NCBI RefSeq assembly: GCF_027943255.1
Contig: NC_072892.1
Span: 119,119,792-119,183,791 of the forward strand
DNA: 64,000 nucleotides
Reading direction: 5' to 3'
DNA from: Anastrepha obliqua
Taxonomy: Eukaryota > Arthropoda > Insecta > Diptera > Tephritidae
Shown: positions 44,965 to 56,120 of the stretch, piece by piece
Layout: each line of letters begins with the position of its first letter
How positions within the stretch are numbered: the stretch's first letter is position 1
Notes under the pieces: generated by a model
The model's database searches: none
Told to the model about the DNA's origin: nothing
The model's input: only the letters and a program-made list of their open reading frames with translations
Position numbers and translations under genes: made by a program

Positions 44965-45300
44965 AGGCGGTTACTGGTTTCAAGAAGACGGTGCGCCATG
45001 CCACACTGCGAATGCAACAATTGAATTTCTGCACCGATAATTCAAAAAGAGGCGACATCAACTGGCCTCCCAGATCACCTGACTTGACCCCCTTTCTTTT
45101 TGTGGGGTTATCTGATAAGTAAGGTTTATGCCAACAAGCCGCAGACTATTGACCAGCTTAAGGCAAACATTCGTGCCGAAATCGACGCTATAAAGCCCGA
45201 AATGCTTGACAAGGTGAGGACAAACGCAGAAAAAAGATCGCAGTTTGTGATTGCTAATAGAGGTGGCCATTTGATTGATATTGTATTCAAAAAATAGTTT
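44965..45300 (+). pseudogene. DD41D transposase C-terminal fragment
   Basis: Plus strand: LGGYWFQEDGAPCHTANATI with the second catalytic Asp near 44965-45025; after a frameshift, INWPPRSPDLTPFLF-like remains near 45057-45110; then in a clean frame VYANKPQTIDQLKANIRAEI, EMLDKVRTNAEK and ANRGGHLIDIVFKK with the stop at about 45297. This is the typical C-terminus of DD41D transposases (compare NILFYT at 53394). The third Asp sits in a scrambled stretch. Nothing N-terminal was found, so it is truncated on the left. Confidence 0.75.
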
Positions 45301-45746
45301 TAATAAATTGTAAATAACCAAACCAAATAAAAATACCTCACTTATACAAATCAGTTTTTTTTTTCAAAGTTATTCAATGTTTTTATACCGAATTTTTATA
45401 AAAATTTCAGGTATTCAGTTTTTTCTTCTGACGGCGTTGAATGTTTCTTTCTATACAAAAAAATGTGGAGTAGGCGATAAATGAAGAAAATGCACAAGAC
45501 CGCGTTCGAAAAAAAATTCTCAAAAATCAGGTGTTTTCTTATTCACTTGAAACTCGCACTTTATTATGTAAAAAATCAATGGTCTATAAAACTGCGTACC
45601 CGAATTTTTTAAATAAATTGTGACAAAAAAGTTTGAAATTTTGATGGATATTTGCCCAATTTTTTAAAATTTTATAAAAGTTCCAAACATTGCTTTAGAT
45701 GGTAGTAGCTGTTGTAGTATGAACAATTTATATATGTATACATAAT
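45301..45746. other. No gene seen
   Basis: AT-rich sequence with T and A runs. I see no repeat or coding trace. Confidence 0.45.
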
Positions 45747-45844
45747 TAGCGCTTACGCCCTTTTTGTCCGAGCTCCTCCTACTATACGTTCTCTCTGAGT
45801 TCCGAATGGAAGTCACGCACCAACCCATTCGGCTACGGCGGCCA
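45747..45844 (-). mobile_element. SINE with large internal deletion
   Basis: Left end gcgcttacgccctttttgtc and ccgagctcctcct (SINE 3' part) is fused directly to ctctctgagttccgaatgga and ccattcggctacggcggcc (tRNA-like head complement). The central body is missing. Confidence 0.8.
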
Positions 45845-46242
45845 TGTTTCCTGTGCAATTGAACAAATTTAATTATTATTTAATTATGCTATGATCGCTC
45901 GAACCTTAAGTGAACTCAGTGACATCAAGGCTATCGACTTACTATTTACTGGAGCAGCATTGGAATAAATCCTACTTATAAGAGCATAGGTAACTAGTAA
46001 GAATATAATTGTATTCCTTAGTTAAATAGGTAAATAAATATTTCACATTATTTTTTTAACGCCCTGTGGTTGATTTATTTGAGTAAGCTTATAAAGGAAA
46101 ACGTCACAAGAAATGGAATTTTAACATTTTCTCAGATTTATTCTCTTTGTTCCGAAAAAGGTGAGAAATGGCTTCTCTGTTTTCATTTTATTTGAAATAT
46201 AGCAAACTGTAAATTTAACCGCATTCAACGAATGCTGATATA
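45845..46242. other. No gene seen
   Basis: AT-rich sequence of about 400 bp without recognisable features. Confidence 0.4.
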
Positions 46243-47040
46243 GAGGGTGGTCAATTCAGAGGTATCGGATTTCAACTTGAAACAAAACAACGGAAATTAA
46301 AATTGATTGGGCAATCTTCATTGTTTTTGTGTATAACCATTCATGGCATTTATTTTTTTAAATAATCCCTTTGAAATATTGGTCGCAGCTGCGCCGTAAT
46401 TCGGCCATCCATAAACACCAATTTTGAATGACTCGCTGGATGACTTTGTTACATGCCCCACAAATAAAAGTCCAAACTTGTGGCATCATGCGATCATGGA
46501 GGCCAATCCACTAGTCCGAAACGAGATATTAATTGCTCATTGAACCGGCGACGCAGTAAATCCATTGTTTCACGAGATGTACGGCAAGTAGCAGCAATGG
46601 TTATCTTATTCGAACGAAGTATTGTGGAGATCACGGGCTTTAATTTCCGGTATCAAAAAGTCATTTATCATGGCGAGTTAGCGTTCGCCATTCACCTTTG
46701 GACAAATATGAGCCGATGATTCCTTCAGCCCATAGGCTACTACAGACGCTTGCTTCCAATTAATATAATGGCTGTTCTCGAATGGCTTCGGATTGCTCTT
46801 CAGCACAAACACAGTAATTTTGCTTATTGACGAAGCCATTAAGCTGAACACCATAAGTTGGCTTAAGCGCGCCATGAACACTTTTCTCAGAGCGATTATT
46901 TTCATAATATAGTTGTACGATTTCGTAAAAGTTGTTGAGACGTAAGTCTTTTCATCATGAAATACCAATGAATACTGAAAAAAAAACATATTTAGTTTGA
47001 CAGTAGTCACGTGTGATCTGTCAAAAAAAAACCCTATTGG
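46243..47040 (-). pseudogene. DD41D-type transposase remnant (fourth subfamily)
   Basis: The left end gagggtggtcaattcagagg follows TA (46241-46242). On the minus strand from about 46980: SLVFHDEKTYVS (first Asp region, degenerate), then KVNGERYLAMINDFLIPEIK near 46630-46690, the block just before the second Asp in DD41D transposases, then LPYIS, NNGFTASPVQ and ASMIA remains, ending near 46300. The QDGATCHT box is destroyed by frame changes near 46570-46610. The right end repeat was not found, so length is approximate. It is more decayed than the copies at 2610 and 53289. Confidence 0.6.
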
Positions 47041-48689
47041 AAAAAGTGCCTCCAATCTGATCACCATTTACATAGTATCCAATAAATTTTTCGAGCTTCA
47101 AAATGAAAAGTTTATTAAATCGCCATTAAACTTTCTAAAATGAGATATTGTCTTGCTCTACACTTGAATGTTTAAAACCATCATCGAATAAGCGAAATTT
47201 TCACAACAAAATAAACCCCACTTCACACCGAATTAAACTTGAGAGTTTCGTTTATCTTTCGCATAATCGAATCGTTACCATTGGTTAATTGAAATTGTTT
47301 TGCAAAACAGGTGAAGAACGAACAGGTGCAACAAAGCTATAGTTTACAAAAAAGAGTAAATAATATGCAAAAAGTTATAGTGATTTCAAAGTTCCAAATT
47401 TTTCGCACGCTCATTCGGACTTTGCGCCCTCTTGCGGCTCATTGGATTGTCGTTGGAGGAGCACTGACATGGCGAAAGGAAATCGGAAAGCGCAGAAAAG
47501 TGGTTTAATGCGAAAGCGGAAACTTTAGGTGGAAAGTGACTAGACTGACTGCGTGAACTTCAGCGCGAGTTGGAAACGGAATTTAAGCCAACTACGGCGC
47601 ATAGATACGAAAATGTCACGGAAGAAATGAAGGTAAAGGCAAAGTGTTTGAGGTGGAGCAAAAAGAGAGGAAAATTACAAGAAAAGTTCATATGCCGGCG
47701 TTCGCGTAATAGCACAAAATGAAATTGGATCAGTTTTGGGGTTGGGCGAATGCGAGAGAAAAGTATTTGTATTATCCATTGTCGTTATTGCAAGCATTGA
47801 CATTCATTCCCTTGGTATTTTGTCCCACTACCATTTCTATAATGAAACTTTGAACATTTGAAAAAAAAAATAAAATTCTTTTACCTTTCCTGCAAATTTT
47901 AAATTTGGCATTTTGCTGCACAAACTTTTGCAATCTACCTGCCTTTCTTCTTCGGAGTTGGCCAAGTGAAAAATACTAAAAATGTTTTGCAATTTTCCTT
48001 GTTCAGAGTTGCTTTTATTCCTTTTTCTACGGTTTTGTCGCTTCATAAGAAACAGCACTTAATGTTGGTTTCGCCGCCCATTGTTAACCCATCTGCTCCT
48101 GTGCTCCTGCCATCACCAAATACAGTTGCAGCATTTTTCTTTCAGTTTGTTGTGTACATAAGTAGTTTCTTTTTGCAACTCTTGCAGCTGTTTTTGTTGC
48201 ACGAGGGTTGCTACTTAAGTTTAGCGATATGGTAATACTATTGAGAATATACCACGTCTGGCATGGTCATCATAAGGTTTGACATTTTTATGGTACGTGC
48301 AATCATATTTAGAATGTTTTGTCATATGAGCTACTTTGAAGTATTGGTATCGACTAAAAAATGTAACTAAATCGCAATGCAATGAGTTTCTGCGACTTTC
48401 TAAGCAGTTTAAAGTAGCAACATTGAGAGGATCGCCCCACTTAAAGTTTTGGTGACGAAGGTCTATCTCGACCTAAATGTTTTGCTGACTTTTAAAATTA
48501 TTATAAAATTCCTAGTTACACCTCGCTAGGGAACAACTTTTCTGTAAGTCTTCCAAAATCGTTTGTAGTGGTAGAAAACCCGATGCCGCCGATGGTAATC
48601 GTAACGGTTGTACGGGTTAAGTTAAGGCCTTTACACACTGCGACCAGATTAGTCTAATCTAATCTAAATGCTTAATTTTAATTATATAG
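47041..48689. other. No gene seen
   Basis: One plus-strand segment near 47543-47700 reads ELQRELETEFKPTTAHRYEN and VTEEMKVKAKCLRW, a charged helix-like stretch of a kind seen in retrotransposon proteins, but I cannot place it. The rest shows nothing recognisable. Confidence 0.35.
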
Positions 48690-49380
48690 TTTTCCGACGA
48701 ATCGAACCAACTTCTTAGGAGGGTTCTTTGTAAGTCCTCATCCTCTAAGGATCTAGTGTCTCCTGTGACCTAATGCTTCACAGTATGTGATTAAGTTCTC
48801 CATAGACTTCTCTTCATCACAGCATAACCTGCATAAACTAGTGCTAGATGGCCCTATTGTATTAAAATGTTTATTGCTGGCAAATTGGCCTGTAATCTGA
48901 GGTCTTTTTGTTTAGGGTTAGAGCAAATTTTTCTCTGTTGGTATTAAAGTTTAGGAACTTTTTGAAGTAATTAAGACCATATGAGGCATTCCAGTATTCC
49001 CTGATTTTTATTTGAATCTATTTTTTTTTTGGTTTTCTGCTTTAGGTTGTTCTTGTTAAAGCCGGTTTGGTCCAATAAATTGGCCTTCCGCCCCGTTTTT
49101 GCATAAAAGTCTGCCTTGTCGTTACCTTTGGGCCGCTCATGTCCTGGCACCGAAATCAGGGAAACCTGATTGAGAGTCGCTAGTTTGTTAAATGTATTTT
49201 GACACTATTTATGGCATTTAGGACAGATTGACTGTCCGAAAGTATTTTAATTTTTACTTTTTCGAGCCCTCTTTTAGATACGATTTCCATTGTTTCCATT
49301 ATGGCGAAAAGCTCCGCATGGAAAATTGTGGTATCTGTACTCAGTGCTAAAGATTTGTGTGCTCTAGGCCCCACCATTCC
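48690..49380 (-). pseudogene. Non-LTR ORF2 remnant: RNase H and C-terminal Cys segment (copy C)
   Basis: Minus strand: LALSTDTTIFHAELFAIMET and VKIKILSDSQSVLNAINSVK near 49185-49350 hold the Asp and Glu regions of RNase H; VSLISVPGHERPKGNDKAD near 49105-49165 is the C-terminal RNase H helix; SLCRLCCDEEKSMENLITYC near 48775-48835 is the Cys-rich tail. The wording differs from copies A and B, so it is a separate lineage of RNase H-bearing non-LTR elements. RT is absent. Frames are broken in the middle. Confidence 0.78.
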
Positions 49381-49429
49381 TGCTCCTATTCACTGGAGCG
49401 TGAACTGATAGTGAAGTGTTATGTAGCAT

Positions 49430-49720
49430 GGCGTGAGATTGTGGCATTAGCCATCAGCCGCATTACATGCCACAAAATCTGACAATCGCTTACAAAAGGG
49501 CTCGCATCAGTTGGTCCAAAGAAGTGGCATGAATAGGGCACTAATACTAATAGGGCAAAGTATACAATCGTACACCACTATTTGTTTGTCGGAAGTTTTC
49601 GGAACAATATGGCAATCTAATCGCAAAAAACGCACCATTTTCCTACAGGATACTGCAAACTTTCACGTACCAGTTCAACTAAACGAATTTTGAGCATTTA
49701 AAATATCGAATCAATCAACC
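49430..49720 (+). pseudogene. Degenerate DD34D mariner transposase fragment
   Basis: Plus strand reads MPQNLTIAYKRARISWSKEV near 49465-49530, close to the PHNLSIAQKKARVDWSKEM segment of the mariner at 7057-8319. After a large deletion comes TIFLQDTANFHVPVQLNEF near 49637-49690 (second Asp box, degenerate), then NIESINQP-like residues. The first and third Asp boxes are missing. No end repeats were found. Confidence 0.55.
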
Positions 49721-49959
49721 GCCTTACTAGTACAGATTATGTTGAGTTAAATACGGTGGTTGCCACTCTCAATAAATGAGTAGAAACTGAACTCCCTTAG
49801 GCTTAGAGATCTATTGTAAAACCACTCTAATTCCCACCTCTGCACCGTCGCAACATCGTTTAATCTGCCCGATTTGAACATCTGCTCTGCCCAATCCAAG
49901 CCTATTTGGAAGGCTAATTTGCCTCCTCCGATGTAATTTTATTCGTATTTACCATCACG

Positions 49960-51010
49960 AGTATTTCGCCATTACCAAGTATTTCGCCGTCTTCATTACA
50001 GTATTCCTCATTAAAACCTGTGGGTTCCGAATGAGGTTCAGCAATTCAGATTGGGAGGCTTGCTGCAATGGCTCTATTTGTCGAAGGAAAGTTGCAATGA
50101 ATTGAATAATGAATGCATCATCAGCTATATGTAATCGTAACTTCAAAAGCGGAAGATATCGTCGCAATCCCAGTCAGACGTTTTTTCAAACATTTTTTGA
50201 AACGATAACTGAATTGAAGTTGCGGTAAGAGCTGCCCATGCACTGGCTAAAAAGCATTTCACATTTTTCAGGTCGATAGTTCGCAGTGACTCATCGATTG
50301 TTTCTCCACGAGCAGCAATGTGACTTAAGAGAGATATTTTTTAGAGTTTAATTTAGTAAGCCTTAAAACGTTTTGGAGGAAAGCACATCACCGATATTTG
50401 GCCGTCGTAGCTCTTTACCTCGCCTTTTTTCATCAACAAGAAGAAGGGCTTTTTCCGGAAGATTTTGCGTACGAAGAAACTCTTTCACCTGCTTATTGAA
50501 GCAAGTTTTGATTAAAAGAGAATTCTTTGTTTTGAAAAAATAAATGAAAGAAAGATTCTGTGCAACCATTTTTCAAATAGTTTTTAAAATTTAAGCACTT
50601 TTCATTTTGTAGGCAACAGGTATATCAGTGAATGAACGCAGATTCGCCGATTTCCCAATAATCATATTTTTTTCTTTATTAGTTTTATCGGGTAAGAGTT
50701 TCCAAAATAAGCCAGATCCACCGGCGTTGTAAAACTGCTCTTTTGTCAAACTTAGCTCCATAATTCTTTGGTTAAATTTGTCCAGGAACTGGTTGATGAA
50801 CTCACTTTTATTCGATAATTTTTAGCCATCGTATTCCATGCCTTTTTTTAAAGTTGGCAACCCATCCATTGCTAGCGGGGAGGCCTGCAGGCTTTTGGCC
50901 TGTAATAACTTGGTTTTCGCTTTTAGCATATCACTTATCGTTGGTAAGTTTTTGGCTTTTTGATCCACAATACAATTGAACAACGCCTTTTCTATTTTTC
51001 GAAACTCAGA
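49960..51010 (-). pseudogene. Jerky/pogo-type (CENP-B domain) transposase pseudogene
   Basis: Minus strand, from the right: ALFNCIVDQKAKNLPTISDM then LKAKTKLLQAKSLQASPLAM near 50860-50990, resembling the CENP-B-type DNA-binding domain. Then EFINQFLDKFNQRIMELSLT and KEQFYNAGGSGLFWKLLPDK near 50690-50810, the start of the DDE domain, where the usual DE of ADESGLFWK is replaced by GG. Then MIIGKSANLRSFTDIPVAYK near 50590-50670. Then CFNKQVKEFLRTQNLPEKAL and LLVDEKRR near 50405-50500, where a DNAPSH-type second Asp box should follow LLVD. Then weak C-terminal similarity to about 49960. Several frame changes and a stop. The loss of the first Asp shows it is inactive. Confidence 0.75.
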
Positions 51011-51174
51011 AATATTAAGAATTTTCTTTTACCTGGACCGGATTCAGATCACGTAACAAACTTCTCATTCATTGCTAGTTTTCTTAGTAAGAGTTTTTTT
51101 TGCTCTATGCACGTGAAAGTTTTTAGTTAATGCATTAATGGAAACACCCGCATTTAATTTGTTTTTTGGTAGGT

Positions 51175-51495
51175 CAGCATTTTCTTTGGCATTATGACAC
51201 CACACCATGCAAATGTTAACGCAAAACTATAATTTCATCAGCAAATGCATTAGACAGTACTTCCCCTAAATGCATTCAGCTGATTCATTACCGGAATGAC
51301 ATCTACGAAGGACATCTCCCCGAGCTTTCTTCTCAAAAACACAACGAAAAAAGAGCAAAAGAGAAAGACGTAACAAAAGATGTTGTAAGTATCCAGGTTA
51401 AACTTTTCTAATGTCACAAGGCCTGACTACGCAATGAAAAAAAAAAAAATTGTACCAAGTATCGAGCTGTGCAAGAATAAAGTTTTTACTATATG
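51175..51495. other. No gene seen
   Basis: Unassigned sequence. The A-run at 51434-51450 adjoins the next SINE fragment. Confidence 0.4.
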
Positions 51496-51618
51496 CATAA
51501 TTGGCCCTTACATCCTTATGGTTGCAAAGAGCTACAGTTTTAAACCGAATCCGAACAACAGATGGATGGTGTACTGCCGAATGGTACTCACGCACCAACT
51601 TATTCGACAACGGCGGAC
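51496..51618 (-). mobile_element. SINE with internal deletion
   Basis: Left cataattggcccttacatcc, body remnant gagctacagttttaaaccga and atccgaacaacagatggatg, fused to ctgccgaatggtactcacgc and attcgacaacggcgga (head complement). The central section is missing. Confidence 0.75.
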
Positions 51619-53288
51619 ACTATTTTCGATTACAAATACTTATTTTCACTTTTCATTTTTCTCAATCCCAAAACTTAATCAGCAGTCCTCGTATGCACCT
51701 TGTGTTTCAGCAAAGTTTAACATCTGTCCAGTATTCGACTCTTCTGCTGTCACTGTATTGACACAACAACACCTAAATAGATTACATGGCAAACTTGTAT
51801 ACTTTCTATTATAAACACATTTGTCAGCGGCGAGCGAGCACAAAGCGGGCAATAAGGTTGTAAAATGAGATCCCGAACTTCATATGTCGGTTAAGTGAGG
51901 GCAAATATGGTATGTATACAAGTGTATGTGTATGGTGTTGTATATATTTTTTACCTTTATCCGCTGCTGTTGCATATTTGTTCGTTGTAAAGTCGGGTTC
52001 CCTTGACACTCGCACGTTTAAGTTGTTTTTATTTGCTGTTGCGGATTTGCTTGACACCTTTCGGTTACGTCCTTTGTGGCCTTTTAAGCGGATTTACATA
52101 TTTCCAGTATTTCCTTCTAAAGTTTTTGGTAAGTTTCTGAGGACTTTGGGGATTGTGGTCAGATTGATTGTGTTTGATGGAGAATGAGTTTATCCGAAAG
52201 CTTTGGCTTTACCAACAAATATGCTGAGAGATTGATTCGAAAAGTTGGCTTATGCTGAAATTCATGTTTAAAGCTTCACACGTGTTGATGTCGTGCTCGA
52301 ATGTATGTATGTATATGTATTAGAATAGTCATTGCTCTTTAATAAGTAATTTAATTTTTCTATGTTATAGCCGCAGTAAGCGTCTAAGTGATAATAGTTG
52401 CATTTAATAAAGGCGCTGGAAGCTGGCTTTGAGCTGGGCTTAGGCCAGATAGTAACAAGAAGTTAACCTTTCGAATTTTTTAATTTAGTTGCATGTTAGG
52501 CATCACTGTTTCTTTTGCTTTTCTTTGCCGACATTTGCTTCTCAGATTGCGTCAATTCGAGTAAGTTTTGGAATTAATTTCAATTATTTTATAATTAATT
52601 ATATGCACTTTCAGCGATAACAATTTTTGTAATAGTTTTCTGACCAAGTCACGCAGATAAGTTCACCTCAGAAATTATGAATGAATCATTTTACTTCTAG
52701 GGTTTTCTGCTTAAGCGCAGTACCGCCCAATGAGTTTTTAACTATCAACACCAGCGTCTTTTATTACTTCAACTATGTGGTAATCGGGCCTTTAATACTG
52801 AAATCCATATAAAACCTCTGAGTAAACATTTTTAATTGGAAGCCGTATAACGGGTATTGGTGTTCCTGCCCAAGTGTATGAGTTCCCGGTTGTGAGTGCA
52901 TCGTTCTTCCGAAGTATTCAAATGACTATGGGAGTGTTATCAATTTCAACATTTTCTGAAAATGTCATGATTGAGTCACACAAACCTTTTTCCCTAAAAC
53001 GGGGTCTTCAAACTGTGATTTCTATGCGTATAGAATTCGGATTTATATGTAGAAATATTTGAGTTATTAAAAGCACAATGCAAAATTTAATAGTTAAAGA
53101 TTTCCCATTACGTTTGTTGCAGCTTCGTATATAAAATAGAGGTATATCAATAAAGGATCTGCGAAACTAGTGTTAAATATGATTTACCATATGTACGACG
53201 CTATTTGAAAAAAATTTTAATCTTCCGCAGGGGTGAATCATTTTGCGCCACCTGTACATATTATATGATTCGCACACGAGATATATGA
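51619..53288. other. No gene seen
   Basis: About 1.7 kb of unassigned AT-rich DNA. Frames near 51912-52187 and 52874-53062 have no domains. Confidence 0.45.
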
Positions 53289-54212
53289 ACGGCGGTTAAG
53301 TTTCAAGGGCCGGTGTTGATTTTGAATAAAATACAAGTTTTTTAAGAAATTATTGTCATTTCTCTTTATTATGATAATATTGGTGTAGCTCAATTACGTA
53401 TAGAATAAAATATTGGCCAAATGGCCGCCGTGGCCTCGGCGGCACACCTCCATCCGATGGCCCAAATTTTCGATGACGCTGCGGCATAATTGAGGTTCTA
53501 TGCCGTTAATGTGCCGAATTATCTCATCCTTTAGCTCTTGAATTGTTGCTGGCTTATCAATGTACACCTTTTCTTTCAAATAACTCCAAAGAAAGAAGTC
53601 CAACGGTGTCAAATCACATGATCTTGGCGGCCAATTGACATCGTCGCGACGTGAGATTATTCGGCCATCAATTTTTTCGCGCAAAAGAGCCATTGTTTCG
53701 TTAGCTGTGTGACAAGTGGCACCGTCCTGTTGAAACTACATATCGTCCACATCCATATCATCCAATTCATTCATCCATTATAAGTTCGTTATCATCTCAC
53801 GATAGCGAACACTATTCACAGTAACGCCTGACCAGCCTCATTTTGGAAAAAATACGGCCCAGTGATGCCGCCGGCCCATAAACCGCACCAAACAGTTACT
53901 CTTTGTGGGTGCATTGGTTTTTCGGCAATTACTCTTGGATTATCATTCGCCGAAATGCGGCAATTCTGCTTATTGACGACTCCACTCAGGTGAAAATATG
54001 CCTCATCACTGATGATTTTCTATGCATTTTGATTTGAACGCCCGTTTTCATAATAAGCTGAATTACCTTAGCGCGTTGCTTGATTGTGTATCTTCCCATG
54101 GTTCAAATTGAATTAGTCTGAAATTGAAAAATGTCAAATGAAATGCAGGAAAAAGCTTGACTTTTATGTGTGGTTCACATTCAACATCGGCCCTTGAAAT
54201 TTAACCTCCCGT
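53289..54212 (-). mobile_element. DD41D (rosa-type) element, copy 2, internally deleted
   Basis: The ends (cggcggttaagtttcaaggg left; tgaaatttaacctcccgtt right) match those of the element at 2610-4703. Length is about 925 bp against about 1.3 kb for copy 1 without its insertion. Comparison places the missing block near 54020, where the sequence passes from gatgattttct to atgcattttgatttg. It has the uninterrupted gaataaaat site that dates the foldback insertion in copy 1. Confidence 0.85.
53394..54105 (-). pseudogene. DD41D transposase pseudogene (copy 2)
   Basis: Minus strand. The start ATG is at about 54103 (MGRYTIKQRAKV). The DNA-binding half is almost wholly deleted. The first Asp region is interrupted near 54010 (IISDEAYFHLSGVVNKQNC-like). 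The C-terminal third is clean from 53693: MALLREKIDGRIISRRDDVN, WPPRSCDLTPLDFFLWSYLK with the third Asp near 53575, then IEPQLCRSVIENLGHRMEV and GHLANILFYT. A stop lies just upstream of the QDGATCHT box near 53735, as in copy 1. It supplies the 41-residue count used for naming these elements. Confidence 0.85.
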
Positions 54213-54473
54213 TATAGAAAATATTTAACTGAAAGAAATTATATTATCTTTGTTAAAAGAAATTGAATACTTTTTCACCAAACCGGTTTTCGGTAGGTCC
54301 TTCCACTTTGTATAACTTTGAGCCAGGCAATATGAAAACGAGCTTATTTATTGCATCATGATTTAAGACGTTGACTGCCGTGGGGTCCACCGGTAGTGGG
54401 TACTCGAATTGGCTGCAGCACCGTCGGGGCCACCAGTAACCGGTAATGCAGCAAATAATCAAATCAAGGGGTA

Positions 54474-55335
54474 TTCTGGTCTAGAAATTTAAAAAAATCG
54501 ATTTTTTTTGCATATCTTCAAAGTTTAGACCTTCAAAAATATGCCCTTCAACGGATTTTTTCAAGATTCGAATTATTTTTGGAGATACAGCGGATTTTGT
54601 GACGTGGCGTCTAAGCTGGCCGAGTAGAGCGTATCGCACAATGAACGGTAGATGTTTCCGGACGGCTTGAGATCCAGAGCAGAAAGTCTTTTGTATCCCA
54701 CAGAACCTTTATTTGTTCTATAAATATATATATTTTATACTTCTATGATATATACCTAGAAATATATCGCCGATTAATCCAGAGTGAGTAGTAAATATTA
54801 TGATCTAAGTTATTCTATTGGAATTGTTGCTCAAACTTCAAACGCGATTTCCTCAAAACTACTTTTTTGAGAGGGGCGTCATGATATCTCAAGTTTTACT
54901 TGACCGATCGCCTTGAAGTTTGATAAGAATTTTTTACTATACATCTGTCTATCGCGCCTGCCTCGGATTTTGAAAAATTCAAGTTTGAAGTATTTTTGAA
55001 AAATTTGAAAAGGTAAAAAAAGAGGGTAAATAATTTCTTTGTTTTCAAGTTGACGCCATTTTGTGATTTTTTTTTAACTAACGGATAATTCTTTTAATTT
55101 ATTTGTTTTAGATCACTACAAGGGTTGGAACCATGTCAACGATGGAGCACCGTTTTTTAAGTATCCCCCACTCCGCCGGCCTGTAATTCCACGATTTTTT
55201 TTTTTTATTAATTTTTTTTATACTTTTCCAATATTAATAAAAACCGTTAAAAAAATGGATGGTAAAAATGTTTTCAATTTTTTTTTATCTTAGTTTTAAA
55301 AATACCCAAAATTAAGGCGTCTTGACCAGAATACC
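54474..55335. mobile_element. Non-autonomous TIR element with Kolobok-like ends
   Basis: Left ggggtattctggtctaga and right (complement) ggtggtattctggtcaagac are inverted. The right flank is TTAA; the left flank is TCAA, possibly a mutated TTAA. A palindromic aaaaaaatcgatttttttt lies just inside the left end. No coding region is evident. The left end and interior resemble 13893-14640 in style. Confidence 0.6.
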
Positions 55336-55444
55336 ACCTTAAATAATTATAGTAATTATGGATACTGGTAAATTTTTCCATAATACCATTTTTACTTAGT
55401 GATTTGAAGAAATTAATGCAAAACAGAACATACAAAAAAGAATT

Positions 55445-55873
55445 TGTTACTACATGAAAAATATACAAATTATGGGTGTGATTTTTGATAAAAAAGTATC
55501 TTTTTGCGATCATGTAAAGTACATACAGGAGAAAGTAAATTTGGCGATTAAAATGTTATATCCCCTAATAAATAGACGCTCAGGCTTAAGTGATGAAAAT
55601 AAGCTGATAATTTATAAGTCTATATTTCAGCCAATAATATTACATGCCTGTCCAGCCTGGAGTAATATCGCAAAGTCACATGTTAAGAAACTGCAAATCT
55701 GCCAAAATAAGGTACTCAAAATGATGCTACGACTCCCATGGCATTTCTCCACCAGAAAGCTTCATGAAGAATCAAAAACTAAGATTTTGTCAGATCAAAT
55801 ACAAAATTTGACTAAAAGATTCAAAATTCGTTCCAGTTTTTCGGACAATCTACTAATAACTGAACTTTCTTAA
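55445..55873 (+). pseudogene. Jockey-type non-LTR ORF2 C-terminus, 5' truncated
   Basis: A clean frame of 140 codons. NIQIMGVIFDKKVSFCDHVK matches the YLGVxFDKKLxF motif after the RT palm; then INRRSGLSDENKLIIYKSIF, QPIILHACPAWSNIAKSHVK and KLQICQNKVLKMMLRLPWHF, the usual YK..L.PI..YG...W and QNK.LR wording of Jockey/BS elements. The frame ends at 55873 with a stop and about 230 bp of 3' sequence. It is not frame-broken, but all catalytic boxes are absent because of 5' truncation, the usual outcome of incomplete target-primed reverse transcription. Confidence 0.85.
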
Positions 55874-56120
55874 TGTTCAATTATTCCCTGGTACTTAAAT
55901 GCGTATAGATTAACCCTAGCTTGTAAGATGTATAGCGGAGGTTTTTCATAGTAGTTTTTTCCTTCGAAAAAAGAAAAAATCATTTAAAAAACCAAACCTG
56001 TGATAAGTATACAAATATAATGATGTAGAATTAAGATTTAAATCATATTCTGTAAATTGTGCGATAACATAAGTATTGTAACGTTTTTCTACTTAATAAA
56101 CTCTTATCTTATCTTATCTA
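55874..56120 (+). repeat. 3' UTR and short tandem tail of the Jockey-type element
   Basis: Ends with cttatcttatcttatcta at 56103-56120, a simple-repeat tail in place of poly(A), preceded by ttaataaa-type sequence. Target duplication was not recognised because the 5' end is uncertain. Confidence 0.65.

Noticed and set aside
49511..49693. Small host gene with ATG near 49526
   Set aside because: The frame overlaps a degenerate mariner segment (LTIAYKRARISWSKEV upstream), so it is part of a pseudogene.
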